Source: Mesorhizobium sophorae (GTDB lineage Bacteria; Pseudomonadota; Alphaproteobacteria; Rhizobiales; Rhizobiaceae). From it: DNA of 64,000 bases. The translations under genes and the position numbers were made by a program. The notes beneath the pieces were generated by a model. It was not told the DNA's origin and did not search any database. It saw only the letters and a program-made list of their open reading frames with translations. Positions 33,456 to 43,255 of this stretch are shown piece by piece. Position 1 is the first letter of the stretch; every line of letters starts with the position of its first letter. The stretch covers positions 54,367-118,366 of the forward strand of contig NZ_NNRI01000006.1 in NCBI RefSeq assembly GCF_002270415.1, written 5' to 3'.

Positions 33456-34625
33456 ATGAACGTACTGTCTCCGAAAGACTTCAGAACAGAAAAACGGCCT
33501 CTCCCGTTCGAATGCATTGCCTTGGTGTTGCAGGGTGGCGGCGCGCTCGGAGCCTATCAAGCCGGAGTCTACGAAGCTCTTGCCGAGGCCAATATCCATC
33601 CAGACTGGGTCGCCGGGGTCTCAATCGGTGCCATCAACTCGGCCATAATAGCCGGCAATGAACCTGCCGAACGGGTTCCAAAGCTGCGGGCCTTCTGGCG
33701 AGAGATCACCGCGAACCCACTTCTCGACTGGGCTGCGGCGCCCTCATTCTCTCCGATAGGGAACCTGCCCCGCTCGCTCTTCAATCAATTCAGCGCGGCC
33801 TGCGCGCTCGTCTCCGGTGCCCCTGGCTTCTTCAGCCTTCGGCAGCCCGTCCCCTGGCTACAAGCGGACGGCTCCCTCGAAGGAACAAGCTTCTACGAAA
33901 CCAAACATCTGAAGAGCACACTGGAGCGGCTCGTCGACTTCGACCGGATCAACGCCGGTCGCATGCGCTTCAGCGTCGGTGCGGTAAACGTGCGATCCGG
34001 AAATTTCGTCTATTTCGACAATGATCAGCATACAATCCGCCCCGAGCATGTGATGGCCAGCGGGTCGCTTCCGCCTGGCTTCCCCGCCGTTGAGATCGAC
34101 GGCGAATTCTACTGGGATGGCGGCCTTATCTCGAACACGCCTCTGCAATGGGTGGTCGAACATGGGGCACGGCAGGACACCCTCGCCTTCCAGGTGGATC
34201 TCTGGAGCGCGCGCGGCGAATTTCCTCGCAATCTGTCCGAGGTCGCGACGCGGCAGAAGGAGATACAGTATGCGAGCCGCTCACGCGCGCATACCGATCA
34301 GTTCAAGCAATATCAGCGTGCCCGACACACCCTCGCGAGCCTTCTTTCAAAACTGCCGCCCGAGTTGCTCCACAGCGAGGAAGCAACCGCACTGAGCTCG
34401 ATCGCGGACCACAAGGTCTACAAACTCGTGCACCTGACATATCGCTCAAAACAACATGAGGGGCACTCGAAGGATTATGAGTTTTCGAGGCTGTCCATGG
34501 AGGAGCATTGGCGCGCCGGCTATCTCGACGCCGTGCGCACGTTACGCCATCCCGAGGCATTGCAACGGCCCGACAACCTGGAAGGGGTGAGCACCTACGA
34601 TCTTGCCGAGGACGGGCGGGAATAG
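33456..34625 (+). CDS. Patatin-like phospholipase with DUF3734-type C-terminus
   Basis: 389 residues from the ATG at 33456. LVLQGGGALGAYQAGVYEAL is the oxyanion hole, GVSIGAINSAI the GxSxG nucleophile and WDGGLISNTPLQ the DGG catalytic Asp, so the Ser-Asp dyad is complete. It should release fatty acids or cleave another ester, perhaps polyhydroxybutyrate granule material given its partners. ATGs at 33363 and 33435 are possible, but the first is too close to the operator. It is the first gene of the operon with acetoacetate decarboxylase and hydroxybutyrate dehydrogenase. Confidence 0.9.
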   Translation: MNVLSPKDFRTEKRPLPFECIALVLQGGGALGAYQAGVYEALAEANIHPDWVAGVSIGAINSAIIAGNEPAERVPKLRAFWREITANPLLDWAAAPSFSPIGNLPRSLFNQFSAACALVSGAPGFFSLRQPVPWLQADGSLEGTSFYETKHLKSTLERLVDFDRINAGRMRFSVGAVNVRSGNFVYFDNDQHTIRPEHVMASGSLPPGFPAVEIDGEFYWDGGLISNTPLQWVVEHGARQDTLAFQVDLWSARGEFPRNLSEVATRQKEIQYASRSRAHTDQFKQYQRARHTLASLLSKLPPELLHSEEATALSSIADHKVYKLVHLTYRSKQHEGHSKDYEFSRLSMEEHWRAGYLDAVRTLRHPEALQRPDNLEGVSTYDLAEDGRE

Positions 34626-34726
34626 GCGCCTGCAATGGTGCCTGACGTGCTCAGTCCAATCGCAAGCCTGTGCGACTTCTCCTCAACGCGAGCCATCCAC
34701 TTCAACAATTGAAGGAATCTTCAGCC

Positions 34727-35512
34727 ATGCATCAAGACACCGTCCGGGCAACGGCCTTCGCCATGCCCCTGACCAGCCCGGCCTATCCGGTCGGTCCATA
34801 TCGCTTCCGAAACCGCGAATATCTGATCATCACGTATCGAACCGATCCGAAAAAGCTCCGCAGTCTCGTGCCGGAGCCACTCGAACTTTCCGAACCCCTC
34901 GTGAAGTTCGAATTCATTCGCATGCCGGACTCGACGGGCTTCGGCGACTACACGGAAAGCGGACAGGTGATTCCTGTCACGTTCCGCGGCCGCAAAGGCA
35001 GTTACACCCACTGCATGTTTCTTAACGACCACCCGCCGATTGCCGGAGGGCGCGAGCTGTGGGGATTTCCAAAGAAGCTTGCGAGTCCGACACTGCGCAC
35101 TGAGACTGACACCTTGGTGGGTACGCTCGATTACGGCCCGGTGCGTGTTGCTACGGCCACCATGGGCTACAAGCACGGAGCAGCCGACCTCTCGGCAGTG
35201 AAGAGTTCCTTCGCGGAGCCGAACTTCCTCCTCAAGATCATTCCCCATGTCGACGGCACGCCGCGCATCTGCGAGCTCGTGGAGTATCACTTGGAGGACG
35301 TCGATTTGAGAGGCGCCTGGACCGGCCCGGCAGCCCTGAACCTCTGCTCACATGCGCTGGCCCCAGTCGCCGAGCTGCCGGTGCTCGAGGTGGTTTCGGC
35401 GATGCACATCGTCGCCGATCTCACACTCGCACTCGGCAAGGTCGTTCATGACTACCTCGCGAAATCCGAGCCTCGCGATCTGAAAGGAAGAATCCATGCA
35501 TTTGCAGAATGA
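34727..35512 (+). CDS. adc: Acetoacetate decarboxylase
   Basis: 261 residues from the ATG at 34727, with GAAGGA upstream. It converts acetoacetate to acetone and CO2. The catalytic lysine pair lies in [15 protein letters not shown] (Schiff-base Lys with its neighbour), and the conserved Arg/Glu region [20 protein letters not shown] precedes it. Cytosolic. Its end overlaps the dehydrogenase start by 17 bases. Members of this superfamily also act on other beta-keto acids, so acetoacetate is the likely but unproven substrate. Confidence 0.9.
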   Translation: MHQDTVRATAFAMPLTSPAYPVGPYRFRNREYLIITYRTDPKKLRSLVPEPLELSEPLVKFEFIRMPDSTGFGDYTESGQVIPVTFRGRKGSYTHCMFLNDHPPIAGGRELWGFPKKLASPTLRTETDTLVGTLDYGPVRVATATMGYKHGAADLSAVKSSFAEPNFLLKIIPHVDGTPRICELVEYHLEDVDLRGAWTGPAALNLCSHALAPVAELPVLEVVSAMHIVADLTLALGKVVHDYLAKSEPRDLKGRIHAFAE

Positions 35513-36326
35513 AGCACTATCAAACGGGCGGGCTGGGAACGCCGGCGGCCGGCTTATGGACAAGGTCGTGGTAATCACCGGAGCTGCGAGCGGCATTGGC
35601 AAGGAGCTTGCGCTTACCTTCGCCCGCGAGGGTGCAAAGGTGGTCATCGCGGATCTTGATCTGAAGGCGGCCCAGGAGACGGCCCTTGAGATCGATCCGG
35701 CCTCTCAGCGCGCCCTTGGGATTGGCATGGACGTTAGCAACGAGGAGCAGGTCGAGAACGGAATGGCGCGGGCTGTCGAAACCTTTGGGCGCCTCGACAT
35801 CCTTGTCAGCAACGCCGGCGTCCAGATCGTCGCGCCGCTCGTCGAGTTCGATTTCGAGAAATGGAGGAAGTTGCTTTCTATCCACTTGGATGGAGCTTTC
35901 CTGACCACCCGCGCCGCCTTGCGGCAGATGTACCGCCAGAACAGCGGCAGCGTCATCTACATGGGATCCGTCCATTCCAAGGAGGCGTCTCCGTTCAAGG
36001 CTCCATATGTCACCGCCAAGCACGGCCTGATCGGCCTGGCCAAGGTCGTGGCCAAGGAGGGGGCCGCCCATGGCGTCCGCGCTAACGTGATTTGCCCCGG
36101 ATTCGTCCGCACGCCGCTGGTGGAAAAACAGATCCCGGAGCAGGCGCGCGCGCTCGGAATCTCCGCAGCAGACGTGGTCAAGACGGTGATGCTGAGGGAG
36201 ACGGTCGACGGTGAGTTCACGACGGTGCAGGACGTTGCGGAAGCTGCGCTGTTCCTGGCGGCGTTTCCGTCGAACGCGCTCACCGGCCAGTCGATCGTGG
36301 TGAGTCACGGATGGTTCATGCAGTAG
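35496..36326 (+). CDS. bdhA: 3-hydroxybutyrate dehydrogenase (SDR family)
   Basis: 276 residues. It interconverts 3-hydroxybutyrate and acetoacetate with NAD. The Rossmann motif is TGAASGIG, the structural NAG is SNAGVQ, and the catalytic Ser-Tyr-Lys lie in YMGSVHS and [27 protein letters not shown] and the QIPEQA loop are typical of bacterial hydroxybutyrate dehydrogenases. GAAAGGAAG precedes the ATG at 35496. Together with the decarboxylase it makes the route 3-hydroxybutyrate to acetoacetate to acetone. The ~20-residue N-terminal extension before MDKVVVITG is unusual; an internal ATG at that point is an alternative start. Confidence 0.9.
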   Translation: MHLQNEALSNGRAGNAGGRLMDKVVVITGAASGIGKELALTFAREGAKVVIADLDLKAAQETALEIDPASQRALGIGMDVSNEEQVENGMARAVETFGRLDILVSNAGVQIVAPLVEFDFEKWRKLLSIHLDGAFLTTRAALRQMYRQNSGSVIYMGSVHSKEASPFKAPYVTAKHGLIGLAKVVAKEGAAHGVRANVICPGFVRTPLVEKQIPEQARALGISAADVVKTVMLRETVDGEFTTVQDVAEAALFLAAFPSNALTGQSIVVSHGWFMQ

Positions 36327-36347
36327 GCGCGTCAGAGAGGCGTGCCT

Positions 36348-36432
<85 letters not shown>

Positions 36433-36473
36433 TCTGCCTGCCTTCAGATCAAATCTTTGCAATCCCCCTGACT

Positions 36474-36536
36474 TTTTTGCATTGCACAATTGCGCAAATC
36501 TCATATTGACTATATAGTCGATTTGACTTATAAGTC
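36474..36536 (+). promoter_or_regulatory. Promoter/operator of the RND operon, copy 2
   Basis: Matches 33303-33359 at 52 of 57 positions. Two perfect 12-bp palindromes are present: GACTATATAGTC (36508-36519) and GACTTATAAGTC (36525-36536), centres 17 bp apart. The tandem sites suggest cooperative TetR binding and tighter control here than at the first copy. Confidence 0.75.
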
Positions 36537-36621
36537 CAAAGTCAAAATTGAACAGCGGCGAGATCGCCGCGCTCGCAAAACCGCCGATCCTTTCAACCTC
36601 ACCGTTCCAACGGAGGCTCTC

Positions 36622-37704
36622 ATGCGCCTGCCATCAGGTCTGCTCCTTTCTGCCTGTATCGCGTGCCTTTGTCTTTCCAGCTGTTCTCAAGAAGAATCCG
36701 CCGCACCATCAGCGCCACGGCCTGCACGGGTCGTCGTGGTAACGCCTCACAAGCTCGCGCTGGTGGCGCAGGGCGCCGGCCGCATCCGATCGCGTTATGT
36801 GAGCGCGGTCGGCTTCGAGGTCGGCGGTCGAATGCTCTCGCGAGAGGTCGACATGGGCGCAATCGTCAAGAAAGGCCAGAAGCTCGCGGAGCTCAGCGCC
36901 GTCGACTACCAGAACAAGGTGACTGCGGCCGAGGCCGACGTCGATGCAGCAAAGGCCGCGCTCGCCCAAGCATCCGCACAGGAGGAACGCTTCAGAATCC
37001 TGCTCGGCAAAGGCTTCGCCACACATTCCCAGTACGATGACGGGCTCAAGTCGCTGCAGAGCGCACGAGCGCAGGTCCAGGCGACCGAAGCCAATCTGCG
37101 TATCGCGCGGAACCAACTAAGCTATACCCAGCTCACGGCGCCCGACGACGGTGTGGTGACGGCGACCGGAGCCGACCCGGGTCAGGTCGTGGCTGCGGGC
37201 CAGATGGTCGTCGAAATTTCCGGCAATGACGCACGCGAGGCGGTGTTCGCGGTGGCCACCAATGATGTCACCCGGGCAAAGCTCGGCATGGCGGTGAACG
37301 TATCGCTGCAGGGACGTCTCGACATCGGCGTCACCGGCACGATCCGCGAGATTTCGCCAGAGGCCGACAGCGCGACAGGCACCTATCAGGTGAAGGTGGC
37401 GCTAGCTTCGCCGCCGGCGGAGATGCGCCTCGGGGCCGTGGTTGTCGGTCGCGTAGAAAGCGAAGGAGGTCAGGAGGTTGCGACATTGCCGCCGAGCGCG
37501 CTGCTGCAGTCCGGAGGCCGCCCGCAGGTTTGGGTGGTCGGCCAGGACGACAAGGTGCAGCGCCGCGAGGTCAAGCTTGTCGAATTCGATACGGACTCGA
37601 TCGTGGTGAGCCACGGACTGTCCGCTGGAGACAAAGTGGTGACCGCCGGCGTCAATTCACTCGCCGATGGTGACCTTGTGAACCCCGAGACGGAGGTCAA
37701 GTGA
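36622..37704 (+). CDS. RND efflux adaptor lipoprotein
   Basis: 360 residues from the ATG at 36622, with CGGAGG 5 bases upstream; a longer frame from 36490 is unlikely. CLCLSSCSQ gives a lipobox, so the adaptor is anchored in the inner membrane by lipid. The barrel-sandwich halves are GFEVGGRMLSREVDMGAIVK and LTAPDDGVVTATGADPGQVV. It pairs with the pump gene that begins within its stop codon. No TolC gene is adjacent. Confidence 0.92.
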   Translation: MRLPSGLLLSACIACLCLSSCSQEESAAPSAPRPARVVVVTPHKLALVAQGAGRIRSRYVSAVGFEVGGRMLSREVDMGAIVKKGQKLAELSAVDYQNKVTAAEADVDAAKAALAQASAQEERFRILLGKGFATHSQYDDGLKSLQSARAQVQATEANLRIARNQLSYTQLTAPDDGVVTATGADPGQVVAAGQMVVEISGNDAREAVFAVATNDVTRAKLGMAVNVSLQGRLDIGVTGTIREISPEADSATGTYQVKVALASPPAEMRLGAVVVGRVESEGGQEVATLPPSALLQSGGRPQVWVVGQDDKVQRREVKLVEFDTDSIVVSHGLSAGDKVVTAGVNSLADGDLVNPETEVK

Positions 37705-40700
37705 TGACACGCTTCAATCTCTCCGAATGGGCCGTCCACAACCGCGCCCTCGTCGTCTTCCTCATGCTCATCTGCGTCATTGCCGGAGTCAGCGCCTATG
37801 AGCGGCTCGGCCGCCAGGAAGATCCGGATTTCACCGTACAGACCATGGTGGTCCAGGCAAACTGGCCGGGGGCCACCACGGCTGACACACTCAAGCAGGT
37901 GACGGACAGGATCGAAAAGAAGCTCGAGGAGACCCCGAACCTCGATTACATCAAGAGTTACACAAAGCCCGGTCAGGCGACGATTTTCGTCTACCTCAAG
38001 GAATCGACGGCCAAGCGCGACCTCAGCAACATCTGGTACCAGGTCCGCAAGAAGGTCAGCGACATAAGGCCGACACTGCCGCAAGGTATGGTCGGCCCCT
38101 TCTTCAACGACGAATTTGGCGACGTCTTCGGCACCATCTACGGCATTACCTATGACGGCTTCTCCGCGCGCGAAGCGCGCGACTTCGCTGAGACCGCACG
38201 GGGCGAGTTCCTGCGTGCGCCCGACGTCGGCAAGGTCGATATCTATGGCGACCAGGATGAGAAGGTCTATCTGAACTTCTCGCCGCAAAAGCTCGCGAAC
38301 CTCAAGCTCAACCTAGACGATGTGCTGGCGGCGATCGCGCGCCAGAATGCCGTGGCGCCCTCGGGCATCATCAACACGCCTCAGGAGAACATGCTCGTCG
38401 ACGTCACAGGTTCCCTGCTGTCGCCGGACGGGATTGCCAACCTCAACCTTTGGATCAACGGGCGCTTCTACAAACTTTCAGACATCGCCCAGGTCCAGCG
38501 CGGCTACAGCGACCCGCCAGGCAAGATGTTCCGCGTCAACGGCAAGCCGGCGATCGGCATCGGTGTCAACATGCGGGAGGGCGGCAACAATCTCGACTTC
38601 GGCAAGGGCCTGCACGAGGCGGCGGAACGCCTGAAACAGCGCTTTCCCGTCGGCGTTGAGCTCAACCTCGTGTCGGACCAGCCCGAGGTCGTGCACGAAG
38701 CGATCGGCGGCTTCACCGAAGCACTTGTAGAGGCGATCGTCATCGTTCTGGTGGTCAGTTTCCTCAGTCTCGGCTTCAGGGCAGGGCTTGTGGTCGCCCT
38801 CTCCATCCCCCTGGTGCTTGCCATCGTTTTTGTGGCCATGGATGCGCTGGGCATCAGCCTGCAGCGCATCTCCCTCGGCGCCCTGATCATCGCGCTCGGG
38901 CTTCTCGTCGATGACGCCATGATCACCATCGAGATGATGATCTCAAAGATCGAAGAAGGCATGGAGAAGATCAAGGCGGCAACCTTCGCCTACACCTCCA
39001 CCGCCTTCCCGATGCTGACGGGAACGCTGATCACGATCCTCGGCTTCCTGCCGATCGGCTTCGCCAACAGCAACACAGGACAATACTGCTTCTCGCTGTT
39101 TGTCGTCATCGCGGTGGCGCTCGTTGCCTCATGGTTCGTGGCCGTCGTCTTCGCGCCGGTGATTGGTCTCTCTCTTCTGCCGTCGCATCCGAAGAAAGCG
39201 CACGCAAACGTCGAGCCGGGCCGGTTCATGCGCGCTTTCGAACGCCTGCTTGGCTTCGCCATGCGGCACCGCTGGCCCACCATCGCCGCGGCGCTCATCC
39301 TCTTCGGCGCGTCCCTTTACGGCATGGGCTTCGTGCAGCAGCAGTTCTTCCCGACCTCCAACCGGCCCGAGCTCCTCGTGACGATGACCCTGCCGAAGAA
39401 TGCCTCGATCGCTGCGACCGAAGCGCAGACGGAGCGGCTGGAGAAGGCCCTTACCGGCGACCCCGACATCGCCCGCTTCTCGTCCTATGTCGGAGGCGGC
39501 GCCATCCGCTTCTACCTGCCTCTCGACGTGCAGCTCGACAACGACTTCATGGCCGAGACCGTGGTTGTCACCAAGGACCTCAAAGCGCGTGACCGGGTGC
39601 AAGCCAGGCTGGAGACCCTGTTCGCTGGCAGCTTTCCGGACGTGACTGTTCGTATCTCGCGCCTTGAGCTCGGACCACCGGTCGGGTGGCCTGTGCAATA
39701 TCGTGTGAGCGCCACGACCACTGACGAGGCGAGGCAGTATGCCGAGCAGGTCGCGCAAACTCTGCGAGCATCGGGCCTCGTGCGTAATGTCAACTACGAC
39801 TGGGCTGAGAAGAACAAGGCGCTGCGCATTGTCGTCGACCAGGACCGGGTTCGCCAGGCAGGACTGAGCTCCGAGCAGCTTGCCCAGGTGCTGAACCGTG
39901 TGATCAGCGGTTCGACCGTCACACAGATCCGCGACTCGATATATCTGGTCGACGTCGTGGCGCGGGCCGAGAGCGACGAGCGATCGAGCGTCGAAGCCTT
40001 GCGCAATCTACAGATCACGACGCCGACTGGTGCCTCAGTTCCCCTGCGCGAGCTGGCGCAGTTCCAGTATGATCTCGATGACGGCTATGTCTGGCGCCGC
40101 GGCCGCCTACCCACCATCACCGTGCAGGCGGAGCCGCTGCCGGGGCTGCAACCAGCATCCGTCCACGGGCGAATCGCTGGCGCAATCGAGGGGCTGCGCA
40201 AGTCGATGCCGGCTGGCACGTTGCTTGAGACCGGCGGCACGGTCGAAAAGAGCGCGCAGAGCAACGCCGCTCTGCTGGCCCAGTTTCCGCTCATGATCAC
40301 CCTGATGCTCACCGTGCTCATGGTCCAGCTCGGAAGCTTCCGCCAACTGGCGATGGTGATCAGTGTGGCGCCGCTCGGCCTCATCGGCGTCGCCGCTGCC
40401 TTGCTCGCCACAAATACGCCGATGGGCTTCATCGCGACGCTCGGGATCATTGCGCTGGCCGGTATGATCATCCGCAACTCGGTCATCCTGGTCCATCAAA
40501 TCGAGCACGAGCGGGCGCAGGGTATCGAGCCCTGGAGGGCGGTGATCGACGCCACCACCCATAGGTTCCGGCCGATCATGCTGACGGCGGCGGCCGCGAT
40601 CCTCGGCATGATCCCGATCATGCACGACGTGTTCTGGGGACCGATGGCCTACGCCATCGTCGGAGGGCTCGCCGTCGCGACCATGCTGACGCTGGTCTTC

Positions 40701-40802
40701 CTCCCGGCTCTTTATGTCGCCGTAAACGGCATACGGGAAAAGGACGAAATGACAGCAGTGCCTGACGTTTCGGCAATCCCCATTCTCGCACCCCAGTACT
40801 GA
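37704..40802 (+). CDS. RND efflux permease
   Basis: 1032 residues. The ATG at 37704 shares its A with the adaptor's TGA, and GGAGG lies 7 bases upstream. NLSEWAVHNRALVVFLML is the first membrane segment; LGLLVDDAMITIEMMISKIE carries the TM4 Asp pair of the proton path, and LAGMIIRNSVILVHQIEHER is the TM10 motif. The lipid-anchored adaptor and this divergent sequence suggest the group that exports lipids or small amphipaths, but the substrate is unknown. Control by the TetR repressor is inferred from the shared operator. Confidence 0.93.
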   Translation: MTRFNLSEWAVHNRALVVFLMLICVIAGVSAYERLGRQEDPDFTVQTMVVQANWPGATTADTLKQVTDRIEKKLEETPNLDYIKSYTKPGQATIFVYLKESTAKRDLSNIWYQVRKKVSDIRPTLPQGMVGPFFNDEFGDVFGTIYGITYDGFSAREARDFAETARGEFLRAPDVGKVDIYGDQDEKVYLNFSPQKLANLKLNLDDVLAAIARQNAVAPSGIINTPQENMLVDVTGSLLSPDGIANLNLWINGRFYKLSDIAQVQRGYSDPPGKMFRVNGKPAIGIGVNMREGGNNLDFGKGLHEAAERLKQRFPVGVELNLVSDQPEVVHEAIGGFTEALVEAIVIVLVVSFLSLGFRAGLVVALSIPLVLAIVFVAMDALGISLQRISLGALIIALGLLVDDAMITIEMMISKIEEGMEKIKAATFAYTSTAFPMLTGTLITILGFLPIGFANSNTGQYCFSLFVVIAVALVASWFVAVVFAPVIGLSLLPSHPKKAHANVEPGRFMRAFERLLGFAMRHRWPTIAAALILFGASLYGMGFVQQQFFPTSNRPELLVTMTLPKNASIAATEAQTERLEKALTGDPDIARFSSYVGGGAIRFYLPLDVQLDNDFMAETVVVTKDLKARDRVQARLETLFAGSFPDVTVRISRLELGPPVGWPVQYRVSATTTDEARQYAEQVAQTLRASGLVRNVNYDWAEKNKALRIVVDQDRVRQAGLSSEQLAQVLNRVISGSTVTQIRDSIYLVDVVARAESDERSSVEALRNLQITTPTGASVPLRELAQFQYDLDDGYVWRRGRLPTITVQAEPLPGLQPASVHGRIAGAIEGLRKSMPAGTLLETGGTVEKSAQSNAALLAQFPLMITLMLTVLMVQLGSFRQLAMVISVAPLGLIGVAAALLATNTPMGFIATLGIIALAGMIIRNSVILVHQIEHERAQGIEPWRAVIDATTHRFRPIMLTAAAAILGMIPIMHDVFWGPMAYAIVGGLAVATMLTLVFLPALYVAVNGIREKDEMTAVPDVSAIPILAPQY

Positions 40803-40815
40803 GAAAGGGATAGCC

Positions 40816-41100
40816 ATGTCGGAAACGTCATCTCTCATCGAGCTTTCCACGATCGGATGCCACCATGTCCCCGGACCCGGTGAGATCGCCCGCGACTATG
40901 TCGACAAGATTCTGCTCGCGGCGCTGCAGGAGGCGCAATCCGCGGCTCGCTCGTACGAAACCAAGACAGGGGTTCGGGCCGGAAGCGTGACATCGGCCGC
41001 CATACGCCTGAACATTTCAAAATCGGTGAGAGTTTCGGTTTGGCGAGGATCCACTTCACCAAGCCGCCGTCGACCGGAAACTTCAAGAGCAACTCCATGA
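40816..41100 (+). CDS. Small hypothetical protein of the RND operon
   Basis: 94 residues; GAAAGGG precedes the ATG, 13 bases after the pump stop. The first ~60 residues (GEIARDYVDKILLAALQEAQ) are helical and natural; the rest is basic and low in structure, perhaps after an old frameshift. It ends in an ATGA overlap with the next gene. Confidence 0.6.
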   Translation: MSETSSLIELSTIGCHHVPGPGEIARDYVDKILLAALQEAQSAARSYETKTGVRAGSVTSAAIRLNISKSVRVSVWRGSTSPSRRRPETSRATP

Positions 41101-41537
41101 CTTTGGACCCTGCGACCATCTCAGCCCTATCGGCACTAGCCGGCTCGGCCATTGGTGCCCTGTCATCCGTGGCCACAACCTGGCTCACCCAGTATCAAAA
41201 GGACCATATGCAACGGCTCGAACAGAAAGGCTCGCATCGCGAGCGGCTGTTCGGCGAGTTGATCGACCAGGCATCCAAAACCTATGCAGATGGCATCGTC
41301 CAGGAACGCCTGGATGACCCAGCCAAGCTTGTTCCCATGTATGCCACCATCAACAAGCTACGCCTCTTTGCCACGCCCAACACGATCGGTGCCGCCGAAG
41401 CGGTACTCGAACGCATCATAGAGACGTACGAGTCGCCTTCGCCTGCTCCGGAGGCGCGGAACACGCATGTCGCCGCCCATGACATCCTGCGCACATTCGC
41501 GGAGTCCTGCCGGGTAGAGTTGGCTCACCTACGATGA
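41097..41537 (+). CDS. Membrane-anchored hypothetical protein
   Basis: 146 residues from the ATG at 41097 (ATGA overlap). A single hydrophobic segment (ISALSALAGSAIGALSSVAT) is followed by an amphipathic helical domain (TWLTQYQKDHMQRLEQKGSH). This plan occurs in many small membrane proteins of unknown role. It is coupled by ATGA at 41534 to the downstream patatin lipoprotein gene. Confidence 0.7.
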   Translation: MTLDPATISALSALAGSAIGALSSVATTWLTQYQKDHMQRLEQKGSHRERLFGELIDQASKTYADGIVQERLDDPAKLVPMYATINKLRLFATPNTIGAAEAVLERIIETYESPSPAPEARNTHVAAHDILRTFAESCRVELAHLR

Positions 41538-42787
41538 CAGCCATTCCATGCATTCTGAGGCGGGCGAGCGAGGCAATGCGCAGCTTCGCGACAGTGGAAG
41601 CTCTGCTTAGGATCACCCTCCTCGGCCTATGCGCAACCCAGCTTGCGGCCTGCATTGCAGCCTATCCGCGCGATGGCGTGCCCACAGAACACATGTCCGC
41701 AGCCGAAGTGAATGGCTTCTCCGGCGACATACGTGCCTGGGGCGATTCCTATGCAAGTGTCCCTGCCGGTCGGCTCGTCTTATTTCGCAACGAGCGGATA
41801 AAAGCGGCCAAGACCGACCCATCCATAAAACCGCGAGAGCTCAATGTGCTGACGCTTTCCGGCGGTGGCAGCAGCGGCGCTTTCGGAGCCGGAATACTCG
41901 CCGGATGGACCAAGGCCGGGACCAGGCCCAAGTTCGACATCGTCACCGGTATTAGTACCGGATCTTTGATCGCGCCATTCGCGTTCCTTGGGCCAGCTTA
42001 CGACGATCAACTCCAGCAAAGCTTCGCCACAATCAAGGATGCCAACATCTATACCAAGCATAGCATCTTCGGCGTGCTGTCGAGCGCCTCCTTCACAAGC
42101 AATGCGCCGCTCGCCAAGATGCTCGACGAATACATAACCCAGGACATGCTCGACCAGATCGCCCGCGAGTCTGGGAAGGGACGGCGACTCTTCATCGGAA
42201 CAACCAACCTCGACGCGGACCGAGCGGTAATCTGGGACATGGGTGCTATTGCAGCGAGCAATCGGCCGGACCGGTTGAAGCTCTTCAAGCAGGTCATCCT
42301 GGCTTCCACATCCATTCCCGGCATTTTTCCCCCGGTCGAACTGGAAGTGACCGCGGCGGGCAAGACCTACCACGAAATGCATGTCGACGGTGGCACCAGC
42401 AACGAGGTCTTTCTGATGCCCGCTGGGCTGAGCCTGCGCGAACTCGACCAGACCTTCCACGCTAGGGTCAAGGCGCGACTTTATATCATCCGCAACGGCC
42501 GCACGACGCCGGAACCGAGCATCGTCAAGGCGACACTGCCCGACATTGCCGAAAAGGCGGTCTCTTCCCTCATCAAGACGCAAGGGATTGGCGACCTCTA
42601 TCGGCTGTACGCTGTCGCCAAGCGCGACGGCATCAACTACAACTACATAGATATCCCGAGCGACTTCACGGTCGAAGCAAAGAGCCCGTTCGACAGCAAA
42701 TTCATGCGTGCGCTGTACGACAAAGGCTACGAAATGGGGCGCGACGGCGTACCGTGGAAAACGGTGCCACCCGGATTTTCGAAATGA
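41534..42787 (+). CDS. Patatin-like lipoprotein
   Basis: 417 residues. The hydrophobic start ends in a lipobox (CATQLAAC near residue 40), so it should be lipid-anchored. LTLSGGGSSGAFGAGIL is the oxyanion loop, GISTGSL the GxSxG nucleophile and HVDGGTSNEV the DGG Asp; an intact lipase dyad. It starts within the stop of the previous gene and is the last gene of the RND operon. With the cytosolic patatin of the first operon it gives one repressor control over two phospholipases in different compartments. Confidence 0.87.
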   Translation: MTAIPCILRRASEAMRSFATVEALLRITLLGLCATQLAACIAAYPRDGVPTEHMSAAEVNGFSGDIRAWGDSYASVPAGRLVLFRNERIKAAKTDPSIKPRELNVLTLSGGGSSGAFGAGILAGWTKAGTRPKFDIVTGISTGSLIAPFAFLGPAYDDQLQQSFATIKDANIYTKHSIFGVLSSASFTSNAPLAKMLDEYITQDMLDQIARESGKGRRLFIGTTNLDADRAVIWDMGAIAASNRPDRLKLFKQVILASTSIPGIFPPVELEVTAAGKTYHEMHVDGGTSNEVFLMPAGLSLRELDQTFHARVKARLYIIRNGRTTPEPSIVKATLPDIAEKAVSSLIKTQGIGDLYRLYAVAKRDGINYNYIDIPSDFTVEAKSPFDSKFMRALYDKGYEMGRDGVPWKTVPPGFSK

Positions 42788-42963
42788 GTAGGTTTGGGCC
42801 CGCAGACGATATCGAATCCGGCCGGCCTAACCAATCGATGAGCAATTACGGGGAACCAGAAATGTAACGTCGCCTCAAGGTCGCCTAGCTTCTTCTGCGG
42901 CGCATAGAGCGGGGCGGGAAGCCGCGGCTCTCCTATAGTAGAGCTTGGCTTCCTATGCACTTG

Positions 42964-43143
42964 TCAGTCCTCTTCCTTCAAATTCTCGGCTTCGTCCTTC
43001 AACTTCGGCCAGTCCGCGCCGTGCTTGCGGAGCAGGCCGCGCGCCTGTTTGGGCGACAAGTCCGTAACTTCAGTGAGGTGTTGAACCTCTAGCTCCTGAC
43101 CCTTTACCACCCGGCTCTCGCCGCTTGATTTCTTGACGACCAT
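42964..43143 (-). CDS. Small protein of the 'ETGITxxQARELI' family, copy 3
   Basis: 59 residues from the ATG at 43143, with GGAAGG 8 bases upstream. LTEVTDLSPKQARGLLRKHG followed by DWPKLKDEAENL repeats the plan of 26412 and 29532. It may be related to DUF3606. Function unknown. Confidence 0.7.
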   Translation of the reverse strand: MVVKKSSGESRVVKGQELEVQHLTEVTDLSPKQARGLLRKHGADWPKLKDEAENLKEED

Positions 43144-43255
43144 TTCTGCGTCCTTCCCCGGTGTACCAACCAAATCAACGAGCACCGGTCTCCATGGTTC
43201 CGGCATACGGAACTATCTGCCCGCCCCTTGGTTTCTCCGTCGAAGGAGAACTATC

